The notes: generated by a model not told the origin, from the sequence alone. 64,000 nt of DNA from Helicobacter_D sp964464895 (GCA_964464895.1 CAYXGY010000009.1:14651-78650); one strand, 5' to 3'; counted from the first letter of the stretch, positions 1 through 9,181 are shown. Program-made: numbers and translations.

Positions 1-500
1 GAATCCGTGCGATTGGAGTTTCTAATTTCTATCCCGATAGATTGGTTGATTTCTGCCTCAATAATGAAATCATTCCCGCCGTCAATCAATTTGTATGCAA
101 TCCATTTCGTCAAGAGCTAGAATTGCAAAAAGTCATGCAAGAATACAACGTAGCCTTTAATGCCTTTAGCCCTTTTGCGCAAGGCAAAAATAATATTTTT
201 CATAATGCCATCTTAAAGCAAATTGCCGAAAAGCACAATAAAACGATTGGGCAAGTCATCTTGCGCTGGCTCATTGAGCGCAATATTATTGTGATTCCAA
301 AAACGACACAAAAAGAACGTATGAAAGAGAATCTCAATGTCTTTGATTTCAAGCTTGATTCGAGCGACAAGCAACAGATTGCGGGCTTGGAAAGCGACGA
401 TGTCGGACTTAACCACAGAGACCCCGCCGTCGTCAAGTGGCTCAATGAGCTTCAAATCGGAGAATCTCTTGCTACTGCGGGCGCAAGATTGAAAAAATAG
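1..500 (+). CDS. Aldo/keto reductase, C-terminal part (5' end outside window)
   Basis: The reading frame is open from the left edge, so this is the C-terminal half of a gene that starts upstream. The first visible residues (IRAIGVSNF) are the classic aldo/keto reductase segment following strand 6. The C-terminal block with IPKTTQKERMKENLNVFDF is the NADP(H)-binding signature of AKR family proteins. These enzymes are soluble NAD(P)H-dependent carbonyl reductases; the substrate cannot be read from sequence. The catalytic Asp, Tyr, Lys and His lie before the window. The gene is followed after 23 bp by a second AKR with a very similar C-terminus, so the two are probably tandem paralogues in one operon. 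A TTG at 42 is an internal codon, not the start. Confidence 0.9.
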   Translation, partial: IRAIGVSNFYPDRLVDFCLNNEIIPAVNQFVCNPFRQELELQKVMQEYNVAFNAFSPFAQGKNNIFHNAILKQIAEKHNKTIGQVILRWLIERNIIVIPKTTQKERMKENLNVFDFKLDSSDKQQIAGLESDDVGLNHRDPAVVKWLNELQIGESLATAGARLKK

Positions 501-523
501 CCTCATATTATAAAGGAAACACA

Positions 524-1441
524 ATGCAAAACCGCCGAGATTTTCTCAAAACTTCTGCAAAAATCGCGAGCCTCATAGCAGTCGGAGGACTTTCGAGCCA
601 AAGCCTGCTTGCAGGCGAAGAAAAACAAGGAGTCAAAATGGAATTTATCACTCTCAACAATGGCGTAAAAATGCCTATTTTAGGGCTTGGGACGTATGCT
701 CTCACAGGGAAAAGCGGGCAAAAGGCGATGAGCGAAGCCATCGCAATTGGCTATCGGCTCTTTGACAGCGCGCAGATGTATGGCAACGAAGCCGAGCTAG
801 GCGCGGCGATTCGCGCAAGCGGGCTAAAACGTGATGAGTTTTTTGTCGAAACAAAGCTCTTGGATTCTCCAAACGAAGATGCGACAAAAAAATCGATTGA
901 AAAATCGCTGAAGACTCTAGGAATGGACACGATTGATTTATTGCTGATTCATTCGCCCTATCCACATGCAAAGGCAATGTATAAGGCAATGGAAGGCTTC
1001 TATAAACAAGGTGTCTTAAAAAGCATCGGAATCTCAAATTTTGGCGCAAGAGCGTATAATGACTTTGTGCAATCATGCGCCGTGATTCCAGCCGTGAATC
1101 AATGCGAGACGCATTTGCTCATGCAGCAAAAGCCTTTGCGCGAGGCGATGAAAAAACATCACACACTCTTGCAATCATGGAGTCCTTTTATCGCGGGCAA
1201 GGGTTCGATTTTTGACAACCAAACACTTAAATTTCTCGCGGCAAAATACAACAAAACACCGGCGCAAATCATCTTGCGTTTTCTGATTGAGCAAGGAATC
1301 GGCGTGATTCCAAAAACGTCCAAGAAGAATCGCATGCAAGAGAATATCGATGTCTTTGACTTTGTCTTAAGCGAACAAGACAAACAGACACTAATTGGAC
1401 TTGATACGAACAAGAGCTCGTTTTCTTGGACGAATTATTAG
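524..1441 (+). CDS. Aldo/keto reductase with Tat signal peptide
   Basis: A 305-aa protein of the aldo/keto reductase family, a TIM-barrel NAD(P)H-dependent oxidoreductase. The catalytic tetrad is visible as D81 and Y86 (DSAQMYGNE), K111 (VETKL) and H143 (LLIHSPYP). The NADP-binding C-terminus has VIPKTSKKNRMQENIDVF. The N-terminus is a twin-arginine signal (NRRDFLK, then a hydrophobic stretch to about residue 30 ending in LLAG), so the enzyme should be exported folded to the periplasm with its cofactor, which is unusual for this family. An alternative cytosolic start at M39 (MEFITLNNG) exists, but the Shine-Dalgarno (AAAGGAAACACA) sits before M1. It lies 23 bp after the preceding AKR gene. 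Parts are GC-richer than the surroundings. Confidence 0.9.
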   Translation: MQNRRDFLKTSAKIASLIAVGGLSSQSLLAGEEKQGVKMEFITLNNGVKMPILGLGTYALTGKSGQKAMSEAIAIGYRLFDSAQMYGNEAELGAAIRASGLKRDEFFVETKLLDSPNEDATKKSIEKSLKTLGMDTIDLLLIHSPYPHAKAMYKAMEGFYKQGVLKSIGISNFGARAYNDFVQSCAVIPAVNQCETHLLMQQKPLREAMKKHHTLLQSWSPFIAGKGSIFDNQTLKFLAAKYNKTPAQIILRFLIEQGIGVIPKTSKKNRMQENIDVFDFVLSEQDKQTLIGLDTNKSSFSWTNY

Positions 1442-1474
1442 AATCTTTTAAAAAAATTTCATTGCTTGGGATTC

Positions 1475-3442
1475 CTAGAAATAAAATCTCGCACCTACCA
1501 TTGTGGTGGATTGCATTTTGGAGGAATTCTCTTGCTTTAAAACTTGCTCACGGACAATTAAAGCAAGATTTTGTTTAAGATTCACGCTTAAAGTGCTATC
1601 CAAAGAATGCCCAAAATGCGTGGGGGTATAAGACTTGAATTTGTATTCCAATGTCGCTTTAAGGCGGTTATTATCCTGTGCGACAATGCCAAACACTTGG
1701 TTAAGTGAGAAGTCCGCACGCGATGAAGCGTCTAAGAAAAAGGTCGGCTCAAGCAAATAATAAGCATAAGCAATGCCGCCAAAGTCATAACTTGCTCCCC
1801 CGCCAAATGCCATAAAATAATGTAAGTCATCGTCATTAAACAGACGATTGAATCCCGTTTCAATGCGATAAGAAATAGGCTTAAAAAACTTTCCCATAGG
1901 CGCGATAGACGCAACAGAAAGAATATTGAGCTCATTAAGTTTTAAACCTTTGTTTTTTGTATCATAGAATCCAAGCGTGCGCATAAATTCAATTTGCGCC
2001 CCTTTAAGATAACCCTTATCATTATCGGTAATGTCGTGAAAAGAGATTCTAAAGTCTAACGCGGGATTCACACTCTTTTCGTTGGCGAGAAGCAAAGGTG
2101 TGATTCTAAGGCTTTGATTCCCTTCAAGAGGATTAGAGGGGATAGACAAGGGCACTTGGGGACTTGCCCCCAATTCCGAGCGCGCAGAGGCAAGGTCGTA
2201 GGCGATTTGTAGGTATTCCTCTTGACTAATTTGCCGTTTAATCAAATAATATTCGCTAAGCTCCAAAGCGGATTCCAAAACATATTGCTTCTCTTGGAGT
2301 GTAAGAGAGGAATCCTTGATAATCTCTTGGGGTTGTTTCGCACCATTAGAGAGGGCTTTGACAAGTGAGACTTGAGAGGTGCTCATCACTTTTTCATACG
2401 CAAGGAGTTTCGTGCGCTTGCTTGGACGATAGGTAGAATTAGAAATCAAATGAGCCTTTTGCATTGCAAAAAGTGTTTCGGGAGGATTCACTTGATAGAT
2501 GAATTGATGACGTAGATTCAGACTTGGGCGCGCCACTTCAAGCAACCACAAAACATTATAAGAACAATTATGATTAAAGAAGTAATAATAGCTAAAGGCA
2601 TCACTCAATTCCCAAATATGATTATAAAGTCGCGTGATTTCCTCTGGGGTTAAATTTAGCTCATATTCCCATATATCACGGGATTCCGTGTTAGAATATT
2701 CTTTAATCTTATCATAATAAGGCAAAATAGAATAGCTCCCTGTATAGAATCCAAAAAGCCCTTTAAAAGTAAAGGCTATTGCATTTTCTGTGTTTTCATC
2801 TGCATCCGCTTGATAATTTATTGCAAACGCGAGTAGGCGGGATTGGAATTTAGAATCAAGAATCAAAAAGGTATGCCCAAACATAGAGGCAGGCGAATTA
2901 ATGTGTGCGGAGGGAAAGGCGATGCTCGCCTTAGTAGGAGCGACATAATCACGCATAGTCTCAAACTCAATACAACGCACTTTGGGCAAAGATTCAAAAT
3001 GAAGATGCTTGGATAAAAAAGCAAAACGCGCAGGGAAGCGACAAAGTGCGTGATAATCTTCAATCTCAATAGAACGCGCGGGTAGATTAATATTGTTTTC
3101 TTGAAATTCCTGAATCTGTTTTTGTCGCCTCTCTCGGATTACTTCAGGAATGACCACCGTATCAATAGGTTGATAAAAGGCGCGGAGTGTTGCTTCAAGT
3201 TCTTCGGAGCTAAGATTCTTTGACGCAGGTAAAGGTGTCAAGAAAAAATAAGGCGAGACGATTTCACTTGAGTTTTTATCAATGTGCAAAAGGTCTTTCC
3301 ATTCTTTAGAATTGGCTAAATCAAGAGATTTTGCTTCAGAGATGAGACTTTCTACTATTATAGAATCTTGAGACGAAAAAGCCTGAAATGAATCAGCCAT
3401 TAAGGGTAAAAGGAAAGAAAATACAAGAATCACCAAACGCAT
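1475..3442 (-). CDS. DUF4105 (Lnb N-terminal domain) protein with C-terminal beta-barrel-like region
   Basis: A 655-aa exported protein. Residues 1-17 form a signal peptide (hydrophobic core ending in MADS). Residues about 140-330 match the DUF4105/Lnb N-terminal periplasmic domain, whose conserved His and Cys are seen in SMFGHTFL (H190) and FNHNCSYN (H291, C293); the family is thought to be papain/NlpC-like, but its reaction here is unknown. The C-terminal 200 residues alternate polar and aromatic residues in short strands and end in phenylalanine (GARFYF), as expected for an outer-membrane beta-barrel. It is followed 48 bp downstream in the annotation direction's upstream side by the DUF3015 gene (3491-3931), which is transcribed first. 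The family call is good, the function is not known. Confidence 0.8.
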   Translation of the reverse strand: MRLVILVFSFLLPLMADSFQAFSSQDSIIVESLISEAKSLDLANSKEWKDLLHIDKNSSEIVSPYFFLTPLPASKNLSSEELEATLRAFYQPIDTVVIPEVIRERRQKQIQEFQENNINLPARSIEIEDYHALCRFPARFAFLSKHLHFESLPKVRCIEFETMRDYVAPTKASIAFPSAHINSPASMFGHTFLILDSKFQSRLLAFAINYQADADENTENAIAFTFKGLFGFYTGSYSILPYYDKIKEYSNTESRDIWEYELNLTPEEITRLYNHIWELSDAFSYYYFFNHNCSYNVLWLLEVARPSLNLRHQFIYQVNPPETLFAMQKAHLISNSTYRPSKRTKLLAYEKVMSTSQVSLVKALSNGAKQPQEIIKDSSLTLQEKQYVLESALELSEYYLIKRQISQEEYLQIAYDLASARSELGASPQVPLSIPSNPLEGNQSLRITPLLLANEKSVNPALDFRISFHDITDNDKGYLKGAQIEFMRTLGFYDTKNKGLKLNELNILSVASIAPMGKFFKPISYRIETGFNRLFNDDDLHYFMAFGGGASYDFGGIAYAYYLLEPTFFLDASSRADFSLNQVFGIVAQDNNRLKATLEYKFKSYTPTHFGHSLDSTLSVNLKQNLALIVREQVLKQENSSKMQSTTMVGARFYF

Positions 3443-3490
3443 TAAGAGTTAAGAATCCTAAAGGTGAAATCCCCAAAAAAGGGGAAAGAA

Positions 3491-3931
3491 TTAAAAAGCA
3501 GCAACTCCATCAAGCACATCTGCACTTTGAGCATTTTTGCTTGTGTAAAGTTTGTTGTAGTTGCTTTGAAGCGCAACTTTAAATGCGTCTTTATCGGCTA
3601 CATCTAAGAGCTCTACAAGAGTGTCTAGGTGCTCGCCTTTTCCTTGGGCAATTTCTGAAGAAAGAGCGTCCATATTAGCAGCTACAAACTCTTGAGTGCG
3701 AGAATCCATAGCAAAGTTACTTGGCTTTTTACAACCTGAAGTTCCTGAAGTAATCCCAAAAGTTTGAGTTCCGAAACTGCCATTGGTAGTCGCTTGAAGC
3801 GCATTCCAAATAGTACCTTCTTTGCTAATAATCATAGAACCAAGCCCACAACCTGTGTTTAGATTTGTGGCAGCAAATACACCGCTTGTTAAAGCTGCAC
3901 TAACAGCAACAACTGACAAAAGTTTTTTCAT
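3491..3931 (-). CDS. DUF3015 family periplasmic protein
   Basis: A 146-aa protein starting MKKLLSVVAVSAALTSGVFA, a typical Sec signal peptide with cleavage after Ala20. The mature part has the DUF3015 pattern: GCGLGSMII near the start, a Gly/Ser/Thr-rich centre with a second Cys (SGCKKPSNF) and a helical C-terminus. The two cysteines may form a disulphide. The role of DUF3015 proteins is unknown. The gene is the first of a two-gene unit with the DUF4105 protein; I recall these two families being neighbours in other Gram-negative genomes, which suggests a joint envelope function. The start is supported by AAAGGAAAAAACG directly before the ATG. Confidence 0.8.
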   Translation of the reverse strand: MKKLLSVVAVSAALTSGVFAATNLNTGCGLGSMIISKEGTIWNALQATTNGSFGTQTFGITSGTSGCKKPSNFAMDSRTQEFVAANMDALSSEIAQGKGEHLDTLVELLDVADKDAFKVALQSNYNKLYTSKNAQSADVLDGVAAF

Positions 3932-4033
3932 CGTTTTTTCCTTTGCAAAAAGATGTTTTCTCCAAAAATTAAAGAGAAAGACGCAGAAATTGTACCAAAT
4001 TTAAGTTTTATCTTGACTTAATCATTATCCAAA

Positions 4034-4420
4034 TTAGGACATATTTTTATAATACTCCCCCCAGCTCTCCAAGCTCTCAATTACGCCCTGAAGGCTCTGT
4101 CCAAGCTCGGTGAGACTATATTCTACTTTGGGAGGAACTTCCGCATAAACTTTGCGATAAACAAGATTTGCTTCTTCTAATTCACGGAGATTCTGCGTCA
4201 AAACCTTTTGCGAAATACTCTGATTCTTGCTCGCGCTAATCGACCTTCTAAGCTCGCCAAATCGTCGCTTACCAAACAACAAATCGCGAATAATCAAGAT
4301 TTTCCACTTGTTGCCAATCAGGTTGAGCGTGGTTTCTACGGGACACGGGGAATGATAATTGGATTTTTCGTGCATTGTCTGCCTTTGATTCTGAATTTTT
4401 GCAAATAATGATGATAGCAC
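4034..4420 (-). CDS. HxlR-family winged-helix transcriptional regulator
   Basis: A 128-aa protein of the HxlR family, small homodimeric winged-helix DNA-binding proteins that often sense thiol or electrophile stress. Signature elements are CPVETTLNLIGNKWKILII near residue 27 (the Cys just before the helix is the usual redox-active position), LLFGKRRFGELRR, and ISQKVLTQNLRELEEANLV with PPKVEYSLTELG, the wing. It is transcribed divergently from the DinB-like gene at 4549, which makes that gene the likely target. The true start could be M16 (MHEKSNYHS), since residues before it are not family-like. A second HxlR gene lies at 15340. Confidence 0.85.
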   Translation of the reverse strand: MLSSLFAKIQNQRQTMHEKSNYHSPCPVETTLNLIGNKWKILIIRDLLFGKRRFGELRRSISASKNQSISQKVLTQNLRELEEANLVYRKVYAEVPPKVEYSLTELGQSLQGVIESLESWGEYYKNMS

Positions 4421-4548
4421 AAAAGCCTAAACAATGCAATAGTTTCAAAAATAATACTATATAATAAAAAAATGCCTACTTGATTTTGGGAATATTGTAT
4501 GCCAAAATTCTAATACAAATTTAAAAAACCTCAACACAAGGAGAATCT

Positions 4549-5064
4549 ATGAAACAGGCTCTGTTGCTTCAGGCACAATACAATCAGTTCGCAAACAAAA
4601 ACATGTTTGCGGTTTTGCAAGGCGCGCCCAAAGAGGTATTATACAAAGATTGCGGGCTCTATTATGGCAGCATTATGCAAACGGCAGAACATAGTCTTTG
4701 CGGCACAATCGGCATTGTGTTCCAACATTTTAGCCCATTTGCCGCAAAAAAGCTCGAGGGTTTAGACACACTTTTTGGGGCAATCACTCCCGAAGGCAAA
4801 TTACAAGGCGCGATTTTTAATGACTTAGCCGCATTTGCAAAATTGCAAGACCAAGTGGATAGCAAAATCATTGAATTAATCCAATCTATCGAGGATTTCG
4901 ATAGCATTGCCACATTGAGTTTTCCGGGCATAGAATTTAAAAAGCCACGTGGATTTTTGATTCTCGCATTACTAAACCATGCAGTCCATCATCGCGGAGC
5001 GATTGCGGGCGCGCTCGATATTCTCAAAATCGAGAATGATTTTAATGGAATGCTAGGAATGTAG
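4549..5064 (+). CDS. DinB-like four-helix-bundle protein
   Basis: A 171-aa protein with the DinB/YfiT-like layout: a first helix with FAN.NMF, a His in TAEHSL near residue 48, and the C-terminal metal-binding motif LLNHAVHHRGAIAGAL. These three histidines normally bind a divalent metal. Members include thiol-dependent transferases and hydrolases; the substrate here is unknown. It has a strong ribosome-binding site (AAGGAG, 6 nt before ATG) and is divergent from an HxlR regulator that probably controls it. A strong hairpin follows the stop codon. The gene looks monocistronic. Confidence 0.8.
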   Translation: MKQALLLQAQYNQFANKNMFAVLQGAPKEVLYKDCGLYYGSIMQTAEHSLCGTIGIVFQHFSPFAAKKLEGLDTLFGAITPEGKLQGAIFNDLAAFAKLQDQVDSKIIELIQSIEDFDSIATLSFPGIEFKKPRGFLILALLNHAVHHRGAIAGALDILKIENDFNGMLGM

Positions 5065-5070
5065 CGATAA

Positions 5071-5096
5071 TCTCCCAAAACTTAGCTTTTGGGAGA
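5071..5096 (+). terminator. Hairpin after the DinB-like gene
   Basis: Perfect 10-bp stem TCTCCCAAAA / TTTTGGGAGA with a 6-nt loop (CTTAGC), 7 bp past the stop codon and followed by ATTTATTTC. It resembles a Rho-independent terminator with a poor U-tract. It also lies 58 bp beyond the end of the relic restriction gene on the other strand and may act in both directions. Confidence 0.7.
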
Positions 5097-5153
5097 ATTT
5101 ATTTCATAAAATCATCAATGGATAATTTTCTCTTATCAATTCTTTTTAAATGA

Positions 5154-5450
5154 TTAATAAAATTTTAAAATATCAAAATCTCTAATGTCTAATTCCTCAT
5201 CAAACTTGATAAATTTCACATATCTTTCGGAATCTTAGGAGGTTTGAGACGAGATAAAAATCTGTGGTCTCTCTTCCTTAGAATCTTGTTTGCATAGAAT
5301 GCGAACTTCTTTCTGTGAAGTTTTGCTGAAATCTTTTACACATTGTTTAATCTGCTCGGCATTAATAATAAAAGGAACGTTGTTAAAATCGTGCTTTAAA
5401 ATATCTAAATCTGTAAAAATCTTTTGCCAACTTGCACTATTTTTGCTCAT
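5154..5450 (-). pseudogene. Remnant of a type II restriction endonuclease next to a Dam-type methylase
   Basis: An ORF of 71 codons (starting MSKNSASWQKIFTDLDI) stops at 5235. The same frame then reads on for 26 more codons (DSERYVKFIKFDEELDIR ... DILKFY) to a second stop at 5154. The first part resembles the N-terminus of small restriction enzymes that accompany Dam-like methylases (SWQKIF, then an AEQIK helix, then RPQIF), and the second part reads like a protein C-terminus. The middle, including any catalytic core, is missing, so I read this as an internally deleted, dead endonuclease. The start overlaps the methylase stop region by 14 bp, as in a functional R-M operon. The assignment to a restriction enzyme is inference from context and weak sequence resemblance. 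Confidence 0.55.
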
Positions 5451-6318
5451 AATTTCCCTTAATTAGCAATTCTATAATCTCTCCTCTTCTCTTGCCCTTA
5501 CAATTTATCACTCGTTTTGCTTGAATCTCTAGTATTTTAAAATCTTTGTATTGCTCTTTAATAAAAGTAGTATTTGAATTGCTTTGCAAAACTTTCACAT
5601 TTTTAGAATCTAACTCCTTAAAAATCTCCCTCAAACGCTCTTGTTCTTTTTCTAAAAACACGTCTGTATAGCTTACAAAGCTTGAAGTTTTGCTAAGCGG
5701 ATAATAGGGCGGGTCAAAATAAACAAAATCTCCGCTTTTGGCTAATTTTATTCCCTCTGCAAAATCTAAGCATAGAATCTGCACTCCTTGCAAAGCGTTT
5801 GAAGCATTGAAAATCACATTTTCATCATAAATTTTAGGATTTTTGTAGCTTCCCATTGGGGTGTTAAACTCACCCTTTGCATTGTAGCGACACAATCCAT
5901 TAAAACAGGTTTTATTGAGATAAATAAATCTTGCGGCTTTAAATACAGAATCTAAATGCACAAAATCCTTATTTCTATCAAGGTTACGGATATTATAAAA
6001 AAGCTCTTTATTGTGATTTTTTTGCAAGGATTCTAGTTCTTTTAAAAGGGCTTTTGGATTCTTTTGAACAACTTGATAAGCATTTATTAATTCTCTATTT
6101 TTATCGCTTAAATAAATTGCTTTAGATTCTAAAAACCCTTGATTTTTAAGAGCAAAAAACAATGCACCACCACCCACAAAAGGTTCAAAATAGGCGTTAA
6201 AATCTCTTGGCATAGAAGCAATAATAGAATCCACCAATACCCTTTTACCTCCAGCCCATTTGATAAAAGGCTTAGATTCCGCATTTTGAAACTTTGAAAG
6301 ATTTATTTGTAGTGTCAT
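5437..6318 (-). CDS. Dam-family DNA adenine-N6 methyltransferase
   Basis: A 293-aa alpha-class N6-adenine methyltransferase of the Dam/DpnIIA type. Motif X is KPFIKWAGGKR (residues 17-27), motif I (S-adenosylmethionine binding) is YFEPFVGGGALFFAL, and the catalytic motif IV is FVYFDPPYYPL. The C-terminal VLQSNSNTTFI and RVINCKGKRRGE blocks are also typical. The family most often methylates GATC, but the target is not proven here. It is the upstream gene of a two-gene R-M unit whose restriction gene is broken, so it now acts as an orphan methylase that could influence gene expression, repair or resistance to incoming GATC-cutting enzymes. Confidence 0.9.
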   Translation of the reverse strand: MTLQINLSKFQNAESKPFIKWAGGKRVLVDSIIASMPRDFNAYFEPFVGGGALFFALKNQGFLESKAIYLSDKNRELINAYQVVQKNPKALLKELESLQKNHNKELFYNIRNLDRNKDFVHLDSVFKAARFIYLNKTCFNGLCRYNAKGEFNTPMGSYKNPKIYDENVIFNASNALQGVQILCLDFAEGIKLAKSGDFVYFDPPYYPLSKTSSFVSYTDVFLEKEQERLREIFKELDSKNVKVLQSNSNTTFIKEQYKDFKILEIQAKRVINCKGKRRGEIIELLIKGNYEQK

Positions 6319-6511
6319 CGTGCCTCATTTTTTGATAGCGTCAAATTCTACCGTTCTAGCTCTTACGAACTCTTGATAAACCATTATTTCTTCTTTTAGT
6401 AATTTGTAACTAACAATTCCTTAGATTCTGTTCTTGTTGCTTGATAGTTACAATTTTGTAATGAAAATCCAAAAGCACACTTTAAAGCTTCGTTTTGCCT
6501 CTCCCACCAAT

Positions 6512-9181
6512 TCACCCTGTATTTCTCACACCCTGTGCAATTCCGACAATCGTAGTAACAATTTGTTTTGCGATACGTTCTTTTTGCTCGGCATACTGCG
6601 CATTTTTGTAAGCTTTCATTAAATAGAGTTGGAAAAAACTAAGACTTGTCAAGAAAGGTTTGCGGAGCAAAATAGACTCTTGCACTAGCTTTTCACTTGC
6701 GAGCAAGGATTCCTCCTCTCGGACATAAAGCAACCAATGCAATGTGAGATGATATTCGCTCTCTATCATCTGCCAAATTCTCTGACGCAGGCTCTCCTCT
6801 TCTACGAAATCATTATAATGCTTTGCAATCTCCAAATCTACCTTTAAAAAAGCTTGAGAAATGTTATCAATCGTGGTTTTAAAAAACAAATTCTCTTGGT
6901 AGCATTTTTTAAAAATTTCTTTGTCTCTACATTTTTGATATGCTGCCTCTAAACCACTTCCCAAACCATACCACGCAGGAATAATTGCGCGATTCTGCGT
7001 CCAAGCAAACACCCAAGGAATTGCGCGCAAATCCTCTACATTTTGTGTGTCTTTGCGCTTAGAAGGACGTGAGCCAATGTTTAATTGTGAGATAAAGTAA
7101 ATCGGTGTAGCAGATTTAAAATATTCAATGAATCCCTCTGTGTCATACACAAGCTTGCGATACGCTTTATAAGATTCTGTGCTAATCGTCTGCAAAACGT
7201 TTTCAAAGCTAGAATCGTTTGCATTGAGATTTGCACCAAATTTATCATAAACTGATTTTTTTAGCAGGGTCGCCAATGCACTTGAGAGGCTAGATTCCGC
7301 CTTTTTAGGATTAAGATACTTGTAACTAATCATCTCGCCTTGCTCTGTGGTCTTTAAAAATCCTGCGACACTATTAGGCAAGGAGGACAATAAGGCATCT
7401 TCTAGCGCGCCTCCTCCGCGACTAACGCTTCCTCCGCGCCCGTGAAACAATCTAAATTTCACTTTCAATTCTTCTTCAAGCATTATGAGATTCCCTATCG
7501 CCTTGCGCAAAGAATAATTGCTCGCAAAGATTCCGCCATCTTTGCTAGAATCCGAATAGCCAATCATAATTTCCTGACGATTCTTGCGGGATTGTAGATA
7601 TTCGGCATAATGCGAATTGGCGCAAAGTGCGTGCAAGATTTTCGGTGCAGCCTCCAAATCCTCAATGGTTTCAAAGAGTGGCGAAATAGAAATACGCGTT
7701 TTTTTGCCTTTGCACCACAATCCGCTTTGTTTGGCAAACCACAACACACAAAGCAAATCATTCGCGCTCTGACACATAGAAATGATGCAAGAATCTATGA
7801 TGTTATCACTGATTCTATCTTTTGCCCATTTAAAATGCACAAAACTGAGCAAAGTCTCTTGTGTGGATTCACTGAATTTTCCATAAAGCGCATTCAAATC
7901 TACCAAAGGCGCACTCAAAGCAGCATTTAAAATCTTTGTTTGCTCACTCTCTGGCAAAAGCAACAAATCCCCCTCAATGTAACCCAAAGTAGCAAAAATC
8001 TCCGCAAGAGCTTGCCAAAACACCTCACGATGCTGGCGAAAGTCAAGTCGCATTAAATGAAATCCCGCAAGCAAAGCGAGATTCTTTAACTCTCTCAAAT
8101 AAGTGCCACTTCGCTTGTCTAACGATCCTATCATCATTTCAATGTCTTGGATAAACTCTTTGGAATTTTCATAGGTGTAGAGTTTGTTGCCCTCAAGGGC
8201 ACTTTGGGATAGATTGAGCATTAGGATTCTGTTTTGGAGTTTTTGGCGCATACAAGTCAGCTTTGCACGGAAAGGTTCTTGCAAAAAAAGCTTCTTCGCT
8301 ATTGTGTCTAGGTAGTCCTTGTCTTTTTCCAAGCTTTCTAGCAATGCTTCGCTTGGATTGGCATATTCTTGCGCAATAGAGAGTTCTCGGATTAGCCTAT
8401 CAATGGATTTGAGATATTGGCGAATGATAGTTTGATGTTGATGCTTCATCACTTCAATCATTACGCGATTTGTTACATAAGGATTGCCATCTCTATCACC
8501 ACCAATCCAACTTCCAAGCAGGATAGGAGACTTTTTAAGCACAGAATCCCTCGTGCCTAGAAATTCCAATGCGTCTTGTATCTCTTGTAGAATATGCGCC
8601 CCACTTCGCAAAATAGAGCTTTCCATAAAGTATAGTAAATTATCTAACTCAAAAAGCACTTCAATTTTTTCATTGCGCACGATATGACTATGCCAAAGCA
8701 GATTTAAGCGATATTTCAAATGTTCTTTCGCACTTATTTGTCCAAACTTAAACCACGAATCCAAATCATCATACATATCGTGGTAACTCTCTAGGAATGT
8801 TCTACGCAAAGATTCTGTGGGGTGTGCGGTGAAAACAGGATAAAACTGAATCTTTTTCAAGACTGCTTGAATGTCCTCTGTATCATATTGTTGCGCCTTT
8901 AATTCCTTAATCACGCTGATAATTTGCCCTTTGCTCTGTCGCAGGCTTAGATGATAACGTTCGTCAATGATATTTAAAAGCAAGTGATAAAGCGTGAAAG
9001 CCTTGATGAGATTAGAGATTTCTTGTGAGCCAAGCTCTTGCAATGAATCAGATTCTTCCTGAAACAAAAAGCTTGGATTGTCTTTTAATGCAACAAAAAT
9101 GGGTTTAATCTTTGGGGCAACCTCATCTAGCAATTCACTCAAAGTGGAGAAAACAAAATCTATTTCTTTAAATTTTTCCAT
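6512..9181 (-). CDS. ppc: Phosphoenolpyruvate carboxylase
   Basis: Carboxylates phosphoenolpyruvate to oxaloacetate, a cytosolic anaplerotic reaction feeding the TCA cycle and aspartate-family synthesis. The protein of 889 aa carries the diagnostic blocks: VFTAHPTESLRR (catalytic His), LGSWIGGDRDGNP, LMRLDFRQH, IMIGYSDSSKDGG, FHGRGGSVSRGGG and the invariant C-terminal NTG. The start is placed at the ATG at 9181 because AAGGA lies 6 nt before it; a TTG 21 bp upstream is in frame but has no ribosome site. Ordinary full length for the family. A 16-bp perfect inverted repeat (9248-9285) sits in its upstream region. With the malic enzyme at 25.5 kb it gives both directions of C3/C4 interconversion. 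Confidence 0.95.
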   Translation of the reverse strand: MEKFKEIDFVFSTLSELLDEVAPKIKPIFVALKDNPSFLFQEESDSLQELGSQEISNLIKAFTLYHLLLNIIDERYHLSLRQSKGQIISVIKELKAQQYDTEDIQAVLKKIQFYPVFTAHPTESLRRTFLESYHDMYDDLDSWFKFGQISAKEHLKYRLNLLWHSHIVRNEKIEVLFELDNLLYFMESSILRSGAHILQEIQDALEFLGTRDSVLKKSPILLGSWIGGDRDGNPYVTNRVMIEVMKHQHQTIIRQYLKSIDRLIRELSIAQEYANPSEALLESLEKDKDYLDTIAKKLFLQEPFRAKLTCMRQKLQNRILMLNLSQSALEGNKLYTYENSKEFIQDIEMMIGSLDKRSGTYLRELKNLALLAGFHLMRLDFRQHREVFWQALAEIFATLGYIEGDLLLLPESEQTKILNAALSAPLVDLNALYGKFSESTQETLLSFVHFKWAKDRISDNIIDSCIISMCQSANDLLCVLWFAKQSGLWCKGKKTRISISPLFETIEDLEAAPKILHALCANSHYAEYLQSRKNRQEIMIGYSDSSKDGGIFASNYSLRKAIGNLIMLEEELKVKFRLFHGRGGSVSRGGGALEDALLSSLPNSVAGFLKTTEQGEMISYKYLNPKKAESSLSSALATLLKKSVYDKFGANLNANDSSFENVLQTISTESYKAYRKLVYDTEGFIEYFKSATPIYFISQLNIGSRPSKRKDTQNVEDLRAIPWVFAWTQNRAIIPAWYGLGSGLEAAYQKCRDKEIFKKCYQENLFFKTTIDNISQAFLKVDLEIAKHYNDFVEEESLRQRIWQMIESEYHLTLHWLLYVREEESLLASEKLVQESILLRKPFLTSLSFFQLYLMKAYKNAQYAEQKERIAKQIVTTIVGIAQGVRNTG

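Noticed and set aside
702..1076. 124-codon minus-strand ORF inside the second aldo/keto reductase
   Set aside because: Antisense of conserved catalytic region; no ribosome site or recognisable product.
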